NCBI RefSeq assembly: GCF_015453285.1
Contig: NZ_JADLZT010000005.1
Span: 326,806 to 390,805, forward strand
Length of the DNA: 64,000 nucleotides
Origin: Lysobacter niastensis
Lineage (GTDB): Bacteria > Pseudomonadota > Gammaproteobacteria > Xanthomonadales > Xanthomonadaceae
Direction of reading: 5' to 3'
Under the pieces are notes generated by a model that was not told the DNA's origin, did not search any database, and saw only the letters and a list, made by a program, of their open reading frames with translations. This document shows, one piece after another, positions 49,484-56,728 of the stretch. The stretch's first letter is position 1. The number at the start of each line of letters is the position of its first letter. Both the position numbers and the translations under genes were made by a program.

Positions 49484-49530
49484 TGTGGGAGCGCCCCGGC
49501 TTGCGGTCCGTCGCGGCTGACGCTCCTACA
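49484..49530. repeat. REP-like inverted repeat after fumC
   Basis: TGTGGGAGCG (49484-49493) and CGCTCCTACA (49521-49530) form an inverted repeat with one mismatch around GC-rich sequence. The GTGGGAGCG/CGCTCCTAC ends are those of a widespread gammaproteobacterial REP family. Confidence 0.75.
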
Positions 49531-49543
49531 TGGGTGCACATGG

Positions 49544-49577
49544 AAAAAGCCCGGATACCTGGCGGCGTCCGGGCTTT
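49544..49577. terminator. Bidirectional terminator between fumC and the DUF2884 gene
   Basis: AAAGCCCGGA (49546-49555) and TCCGGGCTTT (49568-49577) form a perfect 10-bp stem with a 12-base loop. Runs of A on the left and T on the right let it work for both convergent genes. Confidence 0.88.
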
Positions 49578-49616
49578 CATGTTGCGGCGGCCGTCGCAGC
49601 GACGGCCCGTGCAGGC

Positions 49617-50300
49617 TTACTGCTTGACGGACTCGGCGGCCGCTGCCTTGTCCGCGAAGTTCTCGTGCTTGCCGCCCTTGTCTTCCTTGGCGTCCTCACG
49701 GCACTCGTCGATGTCGGACTGGTCCATCGTCGCGTACGGCGCGAACTCGGGCACTGCCGTCTTGAGCTTCTGCTGCGAGGCCATCATCGCCGGCAGCCGG
49801 TCGCACAGCTTCAATGCCGAGGCCTTGATCTTGCTGGCTTCGGCTTCGACGTGCTTCTCGACGTCCTCGGTGTTGCCGGTGAACACGCCCTTCAGTGCGG
49901 CGCCCACGGCCTTGGTAGCCAGGTCGGCGCCCTGCATGCCGATCTCGACGCCGGCTTCGGCCACCGAGGCAACATGACCGCGGTATTCGAGCAGCAGCTT
50001 GCGCTGTTCCTGATTGATCGCGACTGCGCGGCCGTCGATCAGCAGGTCGCCCTTCGGCGTGATTTCGGCCTTGCCTTGTCCCGACTTGTGGTCGTTGGAA
50101 ACGGAGATGTTGCCTTCGTTGATCTCCTTGCGCGCCTCTGCAACGGCTTCACGCGTGGCCTGCGAGATGATCGATTCTTCCTTGACCTTCTGCACCTGCT
50201 GTTCCGGAGTCTTGGATTCGCAGGCGCCGAGCAGCGGCAGGGCGGCGAGCAGTGCGGTGGCGGCGATGGTGCGGATCGAGTGGTTCATGGTTTTGCTCAT
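49617..50300 (-). CDS. DUF2884 (YggN-like) lipoprotein
   Basis: This 227-residue protein has a signal ending in the lipobox LLGACES (Cys27), so it should be a lipoprotein. The central part KGDLLIDGRAVAINQEQRKLLLEYRG followed by a long helical region matches DUF2884/YggN proteins of unknown function. The C-terminus is acidic and Lys-rich. Start is either ATG 50300 or ATG 50288; the latter would give 223 residues. Its start lies 19 bases after the stop of the DUF4097 gene, so both are likely one transcript. Confidence 0.8.
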   Translation of the reverse strand: MSKTMNHSIRTIAATALLAALPLLGACESKTPEQQVQKVKEESIISQATREAVAEARKEINEGNISVSNDHKSGQGKAEITPKGDLLIDGRAVAINQEQRKLLLEYRGHVASVAEAGVEIGMQGADLATKAVGAALKGVFTGNTEDVEKHVEAEASKIKASALKLCDRLPAMMASQQKLKTAVPEFAPYATMDQSDIDECREDAKEDKGGKHENFADKAAAAESVKQ

Positions 50301-50319
50301 GGTATTGAGTGGGACCAGC

Positions 50320-51147
50320 TCAGTGCTGCCCGGGCAGCGACACTGCGCCGGCCACGATGTCGTGATCGATTGAACCGCTGCCGACGGAGCGCACCGACAG
50401 CGTGCCGCGGACGTCGCGGACATCGAGGTTGCCGGAGCCGATGCTGCCGACCTGGACATTGCCGCCGACGCCCTGCAGGCCGACGTCACCGGAGCCGATC
50501 TGGTCGACCTGGGCGCCGTGGGCGATGCGCCTGGCTTCGAGGTCGCCGGAGCCCACCGACACGACACGCAGCTCGCCGATATCGTCTAGTTCGATGTCGC
50601 CGGAGCCGACCTCGGCCGCCACCAGGCCGCGGATGCGGCTGGCGCGGACGTCGCCGGAACCGACGTCCGCACTGAGCGAGGCCGCGCCGGTCACCACCGC
50701 GTCGCCTGAGCCGACCTTCAGCTGCACCGGCATGCCTTCGGGGATCTGGGCCTCAAGGGTCAGGTAGGCGTAGTGGTTGCCGAACAGGTACTGGCCGAGC
50801 GAGGCGGTGTCCTTGAAAAAGCCGTTCTCGATCTGCTTGCGCTCGGCACGCACGACGAGCTTCTCTCCCTGGCGCTCCTGCGTCAGCGACAGCAATTCCA
50901 ACTGCTGTGCGTCGGAACTGCAGGCCCGGCCCTGGATGCCGGGGCGGGCGGTGGCCGAGGCATCGACGCGCAGGTCGTGCGGGCCGATCTCGAACACGAC
51001 GGCCTTCACGCCCGCGAGGTCGAGGGTCAGGTTGCGTGGCTGCGAGTGCTTGCAGTGGTGGTCCTGGGCAGCGGCGGATTGCCAGGCCAAGGCGAGGGGG
51101 GCTGCAAGGGGAAGGGCAAGGGCAAGGGCGGGAAGCATCTTGTGCAT
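50320..51147 (-). CDS. Exported DUF4097 beta-helical protein with VGSGD repeats
   Basis: The 275-residue protein has a cleavable signal (ALALALPLAAPLALAWQSAAAQ). The C-terminal half contains seven regular turns, each with a V/I-GSG-D/N/S motif at residues 145, 162, 180, 198, 217, 236 and 255, spaced 17-19 residues. This is the pattern of the DUF4097/DUF2807 putative adhesin family, predicted as a right-handed beta-helix. The function is unknown. ATG 51147 is preferred over the frame start at 51237 because only it gives a signal peptide. It follows the ABC permease after about 180 bases containing only a GCCCGGCC/GGCCGGGC hairpin at 51268-51290 that may limit read-through. Confidence 0.85.
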   Translation of the reverse strand: MHKMLPALALALPLAAPLALAWQSAAAQDHHCKHSQPRNLTLDLAGVKAVVFEIGPHDLRVDASATARPGIQGRACSSDAQQLELLSLTQERQGEKLVVRAERKQIENGFFKDTASLGQYLFGNHYAYLTLEAQIPEGMPVQLKVGSGDAVVTGAASLSADVGSGDVRASRIRGLVAAEVGSGDIELDDIGELRVVSVGSGDLEARRIAHGAQVDQIGSGDVGLQGVGGNVQVGSIGSGNLDVRDVRGTLSVRSVGSGSIDHDIVAGAVSLPGQH

Positions 51148-51329
51148 GGTGGGTCTCTGCGTGGTTGGCCCTGCTGGGATGCGCGCAACGGAGCTGCAGT
51201 TGCGGTACCGCGACCTAATTTCTGCCATGCCTTCCATGGCGTCACGTTATCGGCTTCGGAGAGCCCGGCCCGGCCGATCCGTGGCCGGGCGTTCGGCGCC
51301 GCACGGTAGTGCCGCGCAAGCGGCTTGCC

Positions 51330-52373
51330 TCAACCCTCGTCGCGCCAGCGGCGCAGGCGGATCGCCGCGATGATCATCAGTGCGCCGGCCATCACGCCGA
51401 TCCACAGCTGGGGCGTCGCCAGGACCGAATACATGGTGCCCAGGTTGACGACCGAGTGGATCGCCTGCGGGCCGTCGACGTTGACCGGGCCGACGTTCGC
51501 GACGTCGAACCAGCTGCCCGGAACCACGCTCAGCAGGGCACGGGCGACGATGTTCTTCCAGAACCACGTGGATTCCAGGTCGAACACGTGCATCAGGTCG
51601 AACCAGCTGACGAAGATGCCGGCGAACACCGGGATCATGATCGCCCACAGGAACGGCTTGCTCTTGGCCCAGGCCGAGCACAGCATCAGCCAGCCCACGG
51701 TCGGCATCGCCCACAGCGCGTAGACCGGGATCGAGGCGATCAGGGTTCCGGCGACCTTCAATGGGCTGGCGGGTCCCCACAGCAGGGAGACTGGATTGCC
51801 GCCGTGGAACAGTGCCACCAGGCTGAGAATCGTCAGAAACCCGAGCATCGAGACGAGGCCCACGAGCACGGCGAGCGTCGGCGCGACAATCGTGGAAGTG
51901 ATCACCTTGGACAGCACGGTGTCGCGGTCGGAGACCGGCAGCGACTTCCAGAACAGCACGCTGCGATCTTTCCGGTCGTCGTACAGGCTGCCCAGGCAGT
52001 AGAAGAACACCACGAAGATCAGCACGACCAGTGGCCAACCCGAGGCGGCGTACAGGGCGAAATCGAGACCGCCGCCGAACTGGTGCAGTTCGTCCGGGCT
52101 CAGCTTCTGGGTCAGCATGTTCAGATCGATGCCATTGATCTGGAAACTGCCTCCCTCGACATTGATGCGGGCATGCTCCGGTACGCGTCGGATCATCAGC
52201 TCGAAGGTACCGATCGCCATGAGCGTCAACAGCAGGGAGATGGCGCCGGCAACGATCGGAGCCCAGAAGAAGCCGCCCTTGTGCTCCCAGAACTCGCGCT
52301 TCAGCAGCAGCTTGAGCTTGTGGGTGGGGTGGTTGACCGCGGCATGCGGATGGCTGGCTGCAATGGCGTTCAT
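51330..52373 (-). CDS. ABC transporter permease (ABC-2 type)
   Basis: This 347-residue inner-membrane protein has six to seven hydrophobic segments, including WAPIVAGAISLLLTLMAIG, WPLVVLIFVVFFYCLGSLY and a C-terminal IGVMAGALMIIAAIRLRRW. The pattern DRKDRSVLFWKSLPVSDRDTVLSK is typical of ABC-2-type permeases that partner with small ATPases. ATG 52373 overlaps the ATPase stop (ATGA). Substrate is not known; YtrA-controlled transporters are often linked to cell-envelope stress, which is family knowledge rather than evidence from this gene. Confidence 0.85.
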   Translation of the reverse strand: MNAIAASHPHAAVNHPTHKLKLLLKREFWEHKGGFFWAPIVAGAISLLLTLMAIGTFELMIRRVPEHARINVEGGSFQINGIDLNMLTQKLSPDELHQFGGGLDFALYAASGWPLVVLIFVVFFYCLGSLYDDRKDRSVLFWKSLPVSDRDTVLSKVITSTIVAPTLAVLVGLVSMLGFLTILSLVALFHGGNPVSLLWGPASPLKVAGTLIASIPVYALWAMPTVGWLMLCSAWAKSKPFLWAIMIPVFAGIFVSWFDLMHVFDLESTWFWKNIVARALLSVVPGSWFDVANVGPVNVDGPQAIHSVVNLGTMYSVLATPQLWIGVMAGALMIIAAIRLRRWRDEG

Positions 52374-53269
52374 GCGTAGGTCCCCTTCATGGTGGCGACG
52401 AACAGGTCGGCCAGGCCCGGCGTACGGGTTTCGCCGAGACCGGCGAGCTGGTCTTCCGTCGCGCCGTCGAACAGCATCACGGTCTTGCCGAACGGCAGCG
52501 CGCGTTCGTCGATCGGCTTCAGGGCGCGGCCCTGCTCGAGCTTGCCGGCATCCACGAGCACCTCGGTGAAGCGCTCGCCCAGGTGGTCCATGTCGTGGTT
52601 GAGCACGATCTTGCCGTCGCGGATGAACATCACGTCGGTGAGGATGTGTTCGATCTCCTCGACCTGGTGGGTCGTGACGATGATGGTCTTCTCCTCGTCG
52701 AAGTAATCCTCCAGCAGGCGCTGGTAGAACTGCTTGCGATAGAGGATGTCCAGGCCCAGCGTCGGTTCGTCGAGGACCAGAAGCTTGGCGTCGATCGCCA
52801 TCACAAGCGCCAGGTGCAGCTGCACGATCATGCCCTTGGACATTTCACGGACGCGCAGGTTGGGCTTGAGCTGGGTGTGGGCGAGGAAGCGTTCGCACTT
52901 GGCCCGGTCGAAGCGCGGATGCACGCCGGCGACGAACTCGATCGCCTCCTTGACGCGGATCCAGCGCGGCAGCACCGCGACGTCGGCGATGAAGCACACG
53001 TCCTGCATCAGCTCGTCGCGCTGCGTACGCGGGTCGCGCCCCAGCACCGACAGTTCGCCCTCGAACGGGATCAGGCCGAGGATCGCCTTCAGGGCCGTCG
53101 TCTTGCCGGCGCCGTTGGGGCCGATCAGGCCGACGATGCGGCCGGCCGGGATCTCGAACGCGGTGTCGTCGAGCGCAAGCTTGTTCTTGTAAGCCTTGCG
53201 CAGGTGACGTGCGGTCACGACGCTGCGGGTTTCGGTGCGGGCGCCGCCGTTGAATGCGATGTCGTTCAT
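52370..53269 (-). CDS. ABC transporter ATP-binding protein
   Basis: The 299-residue ATPase has Walker A GPNGAGKTT (residues 50-58), a degenerate signature EMSKGMIVQLHLALVM, Walker B LLVLDEPTLGLD and the switch histidine in VTTHQVEEIEH. The signature reads MSKG instead of LSGG, as in the YtrB/YtrE-like group. The C-terminal 70 residues form an extension of unknown role. It overlaps both the regulator gene upstream (ATGA, 53266-53269) and the permease downstream, giving a coupled three-gene unit. Confidence 0.9.
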   Translation of the reverse strand: MNDIAFNGGARTETRSVVTARHLRKAYKNKLALDDTAFEIPAGRIVGLIGPNGAGKTTALKAILGLIPFEGELSVLGRDPRTQRDELMQDVCFIADVAVLPRWIRVKEAIEFVAGVHPRFDRAKCERFLAHTQLKPNLRVREMSKGMIVQLHLALVMAIDAKLLVLDEPTLGLDILYRKQFYQRLLEDYFDEEKTIIVTTHQVEEIEHILTDVMFIRDGKIVLNHDMDHLGERFTEVLVDAGKLEQGRALKPIDERALPFGKTVMLFDGATEDQLAGLGETRTPGLADLFVATMKGTYA

Positions 53270-53643
53270 GGCATACCTGCCGCTGCGTTAGGACCGCCGC
53301 TGAGAAGTTCTTCCATGCTCAGGCCGAGGCGCTGGATGCGTTCGAGCACCAGCGGCCATTCTTCGCGGAGGAAGCGCTCTCGTTCGTTGACGAGCAGTTT
53401 CCTTGCTGCCTCTTCAGTCACGTACATGCCCAATCCTCGGCGTTTTTCGACTAGAGCCTCGTCTGCCAGTTCCTGATAGGCGCGCGAGACGGTGATGGGG
53501 TTGAGCTGGTACTCGGCGGCGACCTGCCTGACGGATGGCAGGGCGTCTCCGGGCTTGAGGACCCCGTCGAGCATCATCGCTACGACGCGCTCCTTCAGCT
53601 GGCGGTAGATGGGAGCGCCGTCGCTCCACTGGATGGCGGTCAT
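53266..53643 (-). CDS. YtrA-subfamily GntR transcriptional regulator
   Basis: The 125-residue regulator has the winged helix-turn-helix of GntR proteins (PSVRQVAAEYQLNPITVSRAYQELADEALVEKRRGLGMYV) at about residues 35-80. Only a short helical tail follows, which places it in the YtrA subfamily without a large effector domain. The closest characterised relative I know is HpaR1 of Xanthomonas campestris; orthology here is inference. It lies three bases after the small membrane protein gene and overlaps the ATPase gene, and a fitting palindrome covers the operon promoter. Confidence 0.88.
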   Translation of the reverse strand: MTAIQWSDGAPIYRQLKERVVAMMLDGVLKPGDALPSVRQVAAEYQLNPITVSRAYQELADEALVEKRRGLGMYVTEEAARKLLVNERERFLREEWPLVLERIQRLGLSMEELLSGGPNAAAGMP

Positions 53644-53646
53644 GGT

Positions 53647-54042
53647 TCAGCCCCGCGGTGCGAATGAGAAGTAAGGCATGGCTAGAGTCTGGCGGCTGCG
53701 ATGCCGGGGTTTGTTGGCGGAGCGTGGCGACTCGCCGCTGGCCTCGGCGGTGTCGATCAGTACAGCGGCCGTGGCCAGTTCGGCGGTGAGGGCGGCAGCG
53801 TCGGCCAGGGTTTCGACCTTGTCGGCGCGGCGTTCGATGCTGCGGGCCAGGGCCTTGGCATGTTCCGCATTGGAAACACCGGCCTGGTTCGGCACGTAGC
53901 GGAAGCTCAGTGCGCCGATCTGGATCGGGATTTCCTCGGGGTTGGGTTTGACGGTGGCCGGGCTGGCCATCATCAGGGCCATGGCGAGGGTGGCTCCCGA
54001 GGCCAGCAGTGCGGTGTACGTGTTCTGGAGCCTGCGGTTCAT
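53647..54042 (-). CDS. Small predicted membrane or exported protein, unknown
   Basis: I do not recognise this 131-residue protein. The N-terminus has one hydrophobic segment (TALLASGATLAMALMMASPA), either a signal or an anchor. The next part is IPIQIGALSFRYVPNQAGVS and then an Ala-rich amphipathic helical region (about residues 65-105) and a basic tail. ATG 54042 is preferred because AGGA lies eight bases upstream; ATG 54051 is possible. It is the first gene after the promoter at 54083-54110 and directly precedes the GntR gene, so it belongs to the same operon as the ABC transporter. Confidence 0.7.
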   Translation of the reverse strand: MNRRLQNTYTALLASGATLAMALMMASPATVKPNPEEIPIQIGALSFRYVPNQAGVSNAEHAKALARSIERRADKVETLADAAALTAELATAAVLIDTAEASGESPRSANKPRHRSRQTLAMPYFSFAPRG

Positions 54043-54070
54043 GGCGAACATCCTGCTCGTTGGTAGACCG

Positions 54071-54092
54071 GTGTTGTAGGCAACTATAACAC
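54071..54092 (-). promoter_or_regulatory. Palindromic GntR/YtrA operator
   Basis: A 22-bp inverted repeat has half-sites GTGTTGTAG and CTATAACAC (one wobble difference) around a 4-base centre. It covers the -10 element of the operon that encodes the YtrA-type regulator, so autorepression is the simplest reading. Confidence 0.75.
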
Positions 54093-54110
54093 CAAAATAC
54101 GTCGCGTCAA
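54083..54110 (-). promoter_or_regulatory. Sigma-70-like promoter of the YtrA/ABC operon
   Basis: On the minus strand the -35 TTGACG (54105-54110) and -10 TATAGT (54083-54088) are separated by 16 bases. The predicted start of transcription lies about 33 bases before ATG 54042. Confidence 0.75.
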
Positions 54111-54167
54111 TACGGGTGTACCCAACTGAAGTCATACTTCCCGCGCTTCCTGAATGAGCCCCCGTCC

Positions 54168-54731
54168 ATGCGCCCCCAGACCCTGCTTGTTTCGGCCGTT
54201 CTGGCCCTGTCCTTGAGCGCCACGGCGGCGCTGGCCGCCGCCAGCCTGCTGTCCGGCAGCTACCGGCCCCTGGCCGGGAAAACCCCGGTCGACCTGGGGC
54301 GGACCTATCGAGGTGACGTCGTCCTGGTGGTCAATACCGCAAGTAAATGCGGCTACACGCCGCAGTTCGAAGCGCTGGAAGCCCTGCACGCCCGTTACCG
54401 GCCACAGGGCTTCGCCGTCCTTGGCTTTCCGTCGGGGGACTTCAAATCGCAGGAGTTCGATGACGAGAAGCAGATCCAGGAATTCTGCACGCTCACCTAT
54501 GGCGTGAAGTTCCCTATGTTCGAGAAGGTCCACGTGGCCGGCGACGAAGCCACGCCGCTTTATCGCAGCCTTGCGCAGGCTGCGGGCGAGGCGCCGAAAT
54601 GGAACTTCCACAAGTACCTGCTGGGCCGCGACGGCCGGCTCGTCGCCAGTTTCGGCAGCAAGACCCGCCCCGACGACCCCACGGTCGTGGCAGCGATCGA
54701 GAAGGCGCTGAACGCGCCGCGGCCACGCTGA
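54168..54731 (+). CDS. Exported glutathione peroxidase-like protein
   Basis: The 187-residue protein has a signal peptide (VLALSLSATAALAAA) and a glutathione-peroxidase thioredoxin fold. The peroxidatic cysteine is C61 in NTASKCGYTPQFEALEAL and the Trp/Asn pair is W145-N146 in KWNFHKYLL. The third active-site segment, usually FPCNQF, reads FPSGDF, so the catalytic Gln is replaced by Asp91. C107 (in IQEFC) lies where the resolving cysteine of thioredoxin-dependent enzymes is found. It probably acts in the periplasm. It diverges from the YtrA/ABC operon across 125 bases. Confidence 0.88.
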   Translation: MRPQTLLVSAVLALSLSATAALAAASLLSGSYRPLAGKTPVDLGRTYRGDVVLVVNTASKCGYTPQFEALEALHARYRPQGFAVLGFPSGDFKSQEFDDEKQIQEFCTLTYGVKFPMFEKVHVAGDEATPLYRSLAQAAGEAPKWNFHKYLLGRDGRLVASFGSKTRPDDPTVVAAIEKALNAPRPR

Positions 54732-54828
54732 AAGTCCGGAGATGGTCGCGATTGCCGGTTTTGCCAGCGACCGCGACAATAGGCGACCACACACACCGCG
54801 CCCGCGGTGCGACAGGAGTAGGAAAACG

Positions 54829-55764
54829 ATGAAGGGTTTCGTGCGCGGCGCAGCCGTGTTGCTCACCACTGCGGCCGTGCTCGTCAGCGCGGCAGCCATT
54901 GCCCAGGACAAGACCGTGCTGACCACCGACCGCGAGAAAGCCAGCTACATGGTGGGCAGCGACATTGCCCAGTCGATCGCGCCGGTGGCGCCGGACCTCG
55001 ACATCGCCGCGTTCCAGCGCGCCGTCGACAATGCCTTTGCCGGCAAGCAGCCGCTGATCACGGAAACCGAAGCCAAGACCGTCGGTCAATCGCTGATGCT
55101 GCGCATCGCCTCGCGCGCCGGCCAGGCCCCGGCGGATGCCAAGGTCCCGGAAGTCGCGAAGGACAAGGTCGGTTACCTCGTCGGTGCCGACGTCGGCCGT
55201 TCGCTGGCCCCGATCAAGGACGAGATCGAAGTGCCGGTGCTGGTGCAGGCCATCCGCACCTCGTTCGCCAAGGGCAAGCCGCTGCTGAGCGAGGCCGAAC
55301 TGAACACCGTGCGCCAGTCGTTCCAGCTCAAGGTGCAGAACAAGATGATGGCCGAAGTGGCCGCGCTGGGTGAGAAGAACCGCAGCGAAGGCGCGGATTT
55401 CCTGGCCAAGAACAAGGCGACGAAGGGTGTGTTCACCACCGGCTCGGGCCTGCAGTACATGGTGCTGCGCCAGGGTGCCGGCCAGCGCCCGAAGGCCACC
55501 GACCGCGTCCGTGTGAACTACCGCGGCACGCTGCTCGACGGCACCGAGTTCGACAGCTCCTACGGTCGCGGCCAGCCGGCCGAGTTCGCGCTCAACCAGG
55601 TCATCGCGGGCTGGACCGAGGGCGTGTCGATGATGCCGGTCGGCAGCAAGTTCAAGTTCTGGGTCCCGGGTGAACTCGCCTATGGCCCGAAGGGCATGCC
55701 GCAGGGTGGCATCGGTCCGAACGCCACGCTGGTGTTCGAGGTCGAACTGATGGCGATCCTCTAA
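54829..55764 (+). CDS. Exported FKBP-type peptidyl-prolyl isomerase
   Basis: The 311-residue protein has a signal peptide (GAAVLLTTAAVLVSAAAIAQ). It shows two FKBP_N-like helical segments in tandem (about 30-110 and 110-185, each with VSYMVG/VGYLVG-type DIGxSLAP patterns) and one C-terminal FKBP domain with VRVNYRGTLLDGTEFDSSYGR and the active-site FALNQVIAGWTEGVSMMPVGS. It should be a periplasmic folding helper of the FkpA/Mip type. The doubled N-terminal region is unusual compared with Mip. ATG 54829 is preceded by AGGAG; the frame start at 54742 is rejected. A related lipoprotein gene follows. Confidence 0.9.
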   Translation: MKGFVRGAAVLLTTAAVLVSAAAIAQDKTVLTTDREKASYMVGSDIAQSIAPVAPDLDIAAFQRAVDNAFAGKQPLITETEAKTVGQSLMLRIASRAGQAPADAKVPEVAKDKVGYLVGADVGRSLAPIKDEIEVPVLVQAIRTSFAKGKPLLSEAELNTVRQSFQLKVQNKMMAEVAALGEKNRSEGADFLAKNKATKGVFTTGSGLQYMVLRQGAGQRPKATDRVRVNYRGTLLDGTEFDSSYGRGQPAEFALNQVIAGWTEGVSMMPVGSKFKFWVPGELAYGPKGMPQGGIGPNATLVFEVELMAIL

Positions 55765-55870
55765 GGTCCTTCCACGTTCCATTGCACCCATCGTTCAGCT
55801 CTCCGCTGGCAGCTTGTCTGACCTCACGGCCGCATCCGCAGGCCGTGCCCCGTCTCCTGGAGTCCACTAG

Positions 55871-56665
55871 ATGTCGATGAATCCGTACCTGCGTCACACC
55901 GCGCTCGCGCTTGCCGTGGGTTCGCTGGCGCTGTTTGCCGCCGGTTGCAACAAGCCCGCCGAAAAGGCCGACGCCGCCAAGAGCGAGACTGCCGAGGCCG
56001 GCAAGTCCGCTGACGGCAAGTCGATCCCGGGCCTTCCGACCGAGAAGGACCGCGTCAGCTACATGATCGGCATGGGCCTTGCGAAGTCGCTGGAGCCGGT
56101 CAAGGACGAGATCGATTTCGACGTCGTTTCCAAGGCGGTCAAAAGTTCGCTGGCGGGCGAGAAGCTGCTGCTCGACGAGAAGCAGGCGGCCGAGATCAAC
56201 GAGGCCTTCATGCAGAAGATGCAGGCCAAGCAGATCGCCGAGATGATGGCCAAGGCCAAGAAGAACCTTGAGGACGGCCAGAAGTTCCTCGCGGAGAATG
56301 GCAAGAAGCCTGGCGTGAAGACCACCGCTTCGGGCCTGCAGTACGAAGTCGTCACCGAAGGCACCGGTCCCAAGCCCAAGGCCAGCGATGTCGTGCGCGT
56401 GCATTACAAGGGCACTCTGCTGGACGGCAAGACCTTCGACAGCTCCTACGATCGTGGCGAGCCGGTGATGTTCCCGCTCAACCAGGTCGTTCCGGGCTGG
56501 CAGGAAGGCATCGCGCTGATGCCGGTGGGCAGCAAGTACAAGCTGTGGATTCCCGCCAAGCTGGGCTATGGCGAGAAGGGCACCCCGGGTGGTCCGATCG
56601 GCCCGAACGCCACGCTGGCGTTCGAAGTCGAGCTGCTTGAGATCGTCAAGCCCGGCAGCAACTGA
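55871..56665 (+). CDS. FKBP-type peptidyl-prolyl isomerase lipoprotein
   Basis: This 264-residue isomerase is a lipoprotein: the lipobox is FAAGC with Cys26. An FKBP_N dimerisation region with RVSYMIGMGLAKSLEPVKDEI leads into a long helix, and the FKBP domain has VRVHYKGTLLDGKTFDSSYDR and FPLNQVVPGWQEGIALMPVGS. Architecture is that of Mip/FkpA. The gene has a CTGGAG ribosome site. The 106 bases before it contain a CACGGCC/GGCCGTG hairpin (55825-55847) that may attenuate or process the transcript from the first FKBP gene. A GC-rich hairpin follows the stop. Confidence 0.9.
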   Translation: MSMNPYLRHTALALAVGSLALFAAGCNKPAEKADAAKSETAEAGKSADGKSIPGLPTEKDRVSYMIGMGLAKSLEPVKDEIDFDVVSKAVKSSLAGEKLLLDEKQAAEINEAFMQKMQAKQIAEMMAKAKKNLEDGQKFLAENGKKPGVKTTASGLQYEVVTEGTGPKPKASDVVRVHYKGTLLDGKTFDSSYDRGEPVMFPLNQVVPGWQEGIALMPVGSKYKLWIPAKLGYGEKGTPGGPIGPNATLAFEVELLEIVKPGSN

Positions 56666-56677
56666 ACCAGTAACAGG

Positions 56678-56705
56678 ACGCCGGCGGCGCGGCCGCCGGC
56701 GTTTC
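56678..56705 (+). terminator. Terminator-like hairpin after the FKBP lipoprotein gene
   Basis: ACGCCGGCGGC (56678-56688) and GCCGCCGGCGT (56692-56702) form a perfect 11-bp stem with a 3-base loop, followed by only TTCC. Very stable but with a poor T-run; it lies 24 bases before ugd. Confidence 0.65.
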
Positions 56706-56728
56706 CATTTCCAGGAAAGGAAACAGCA

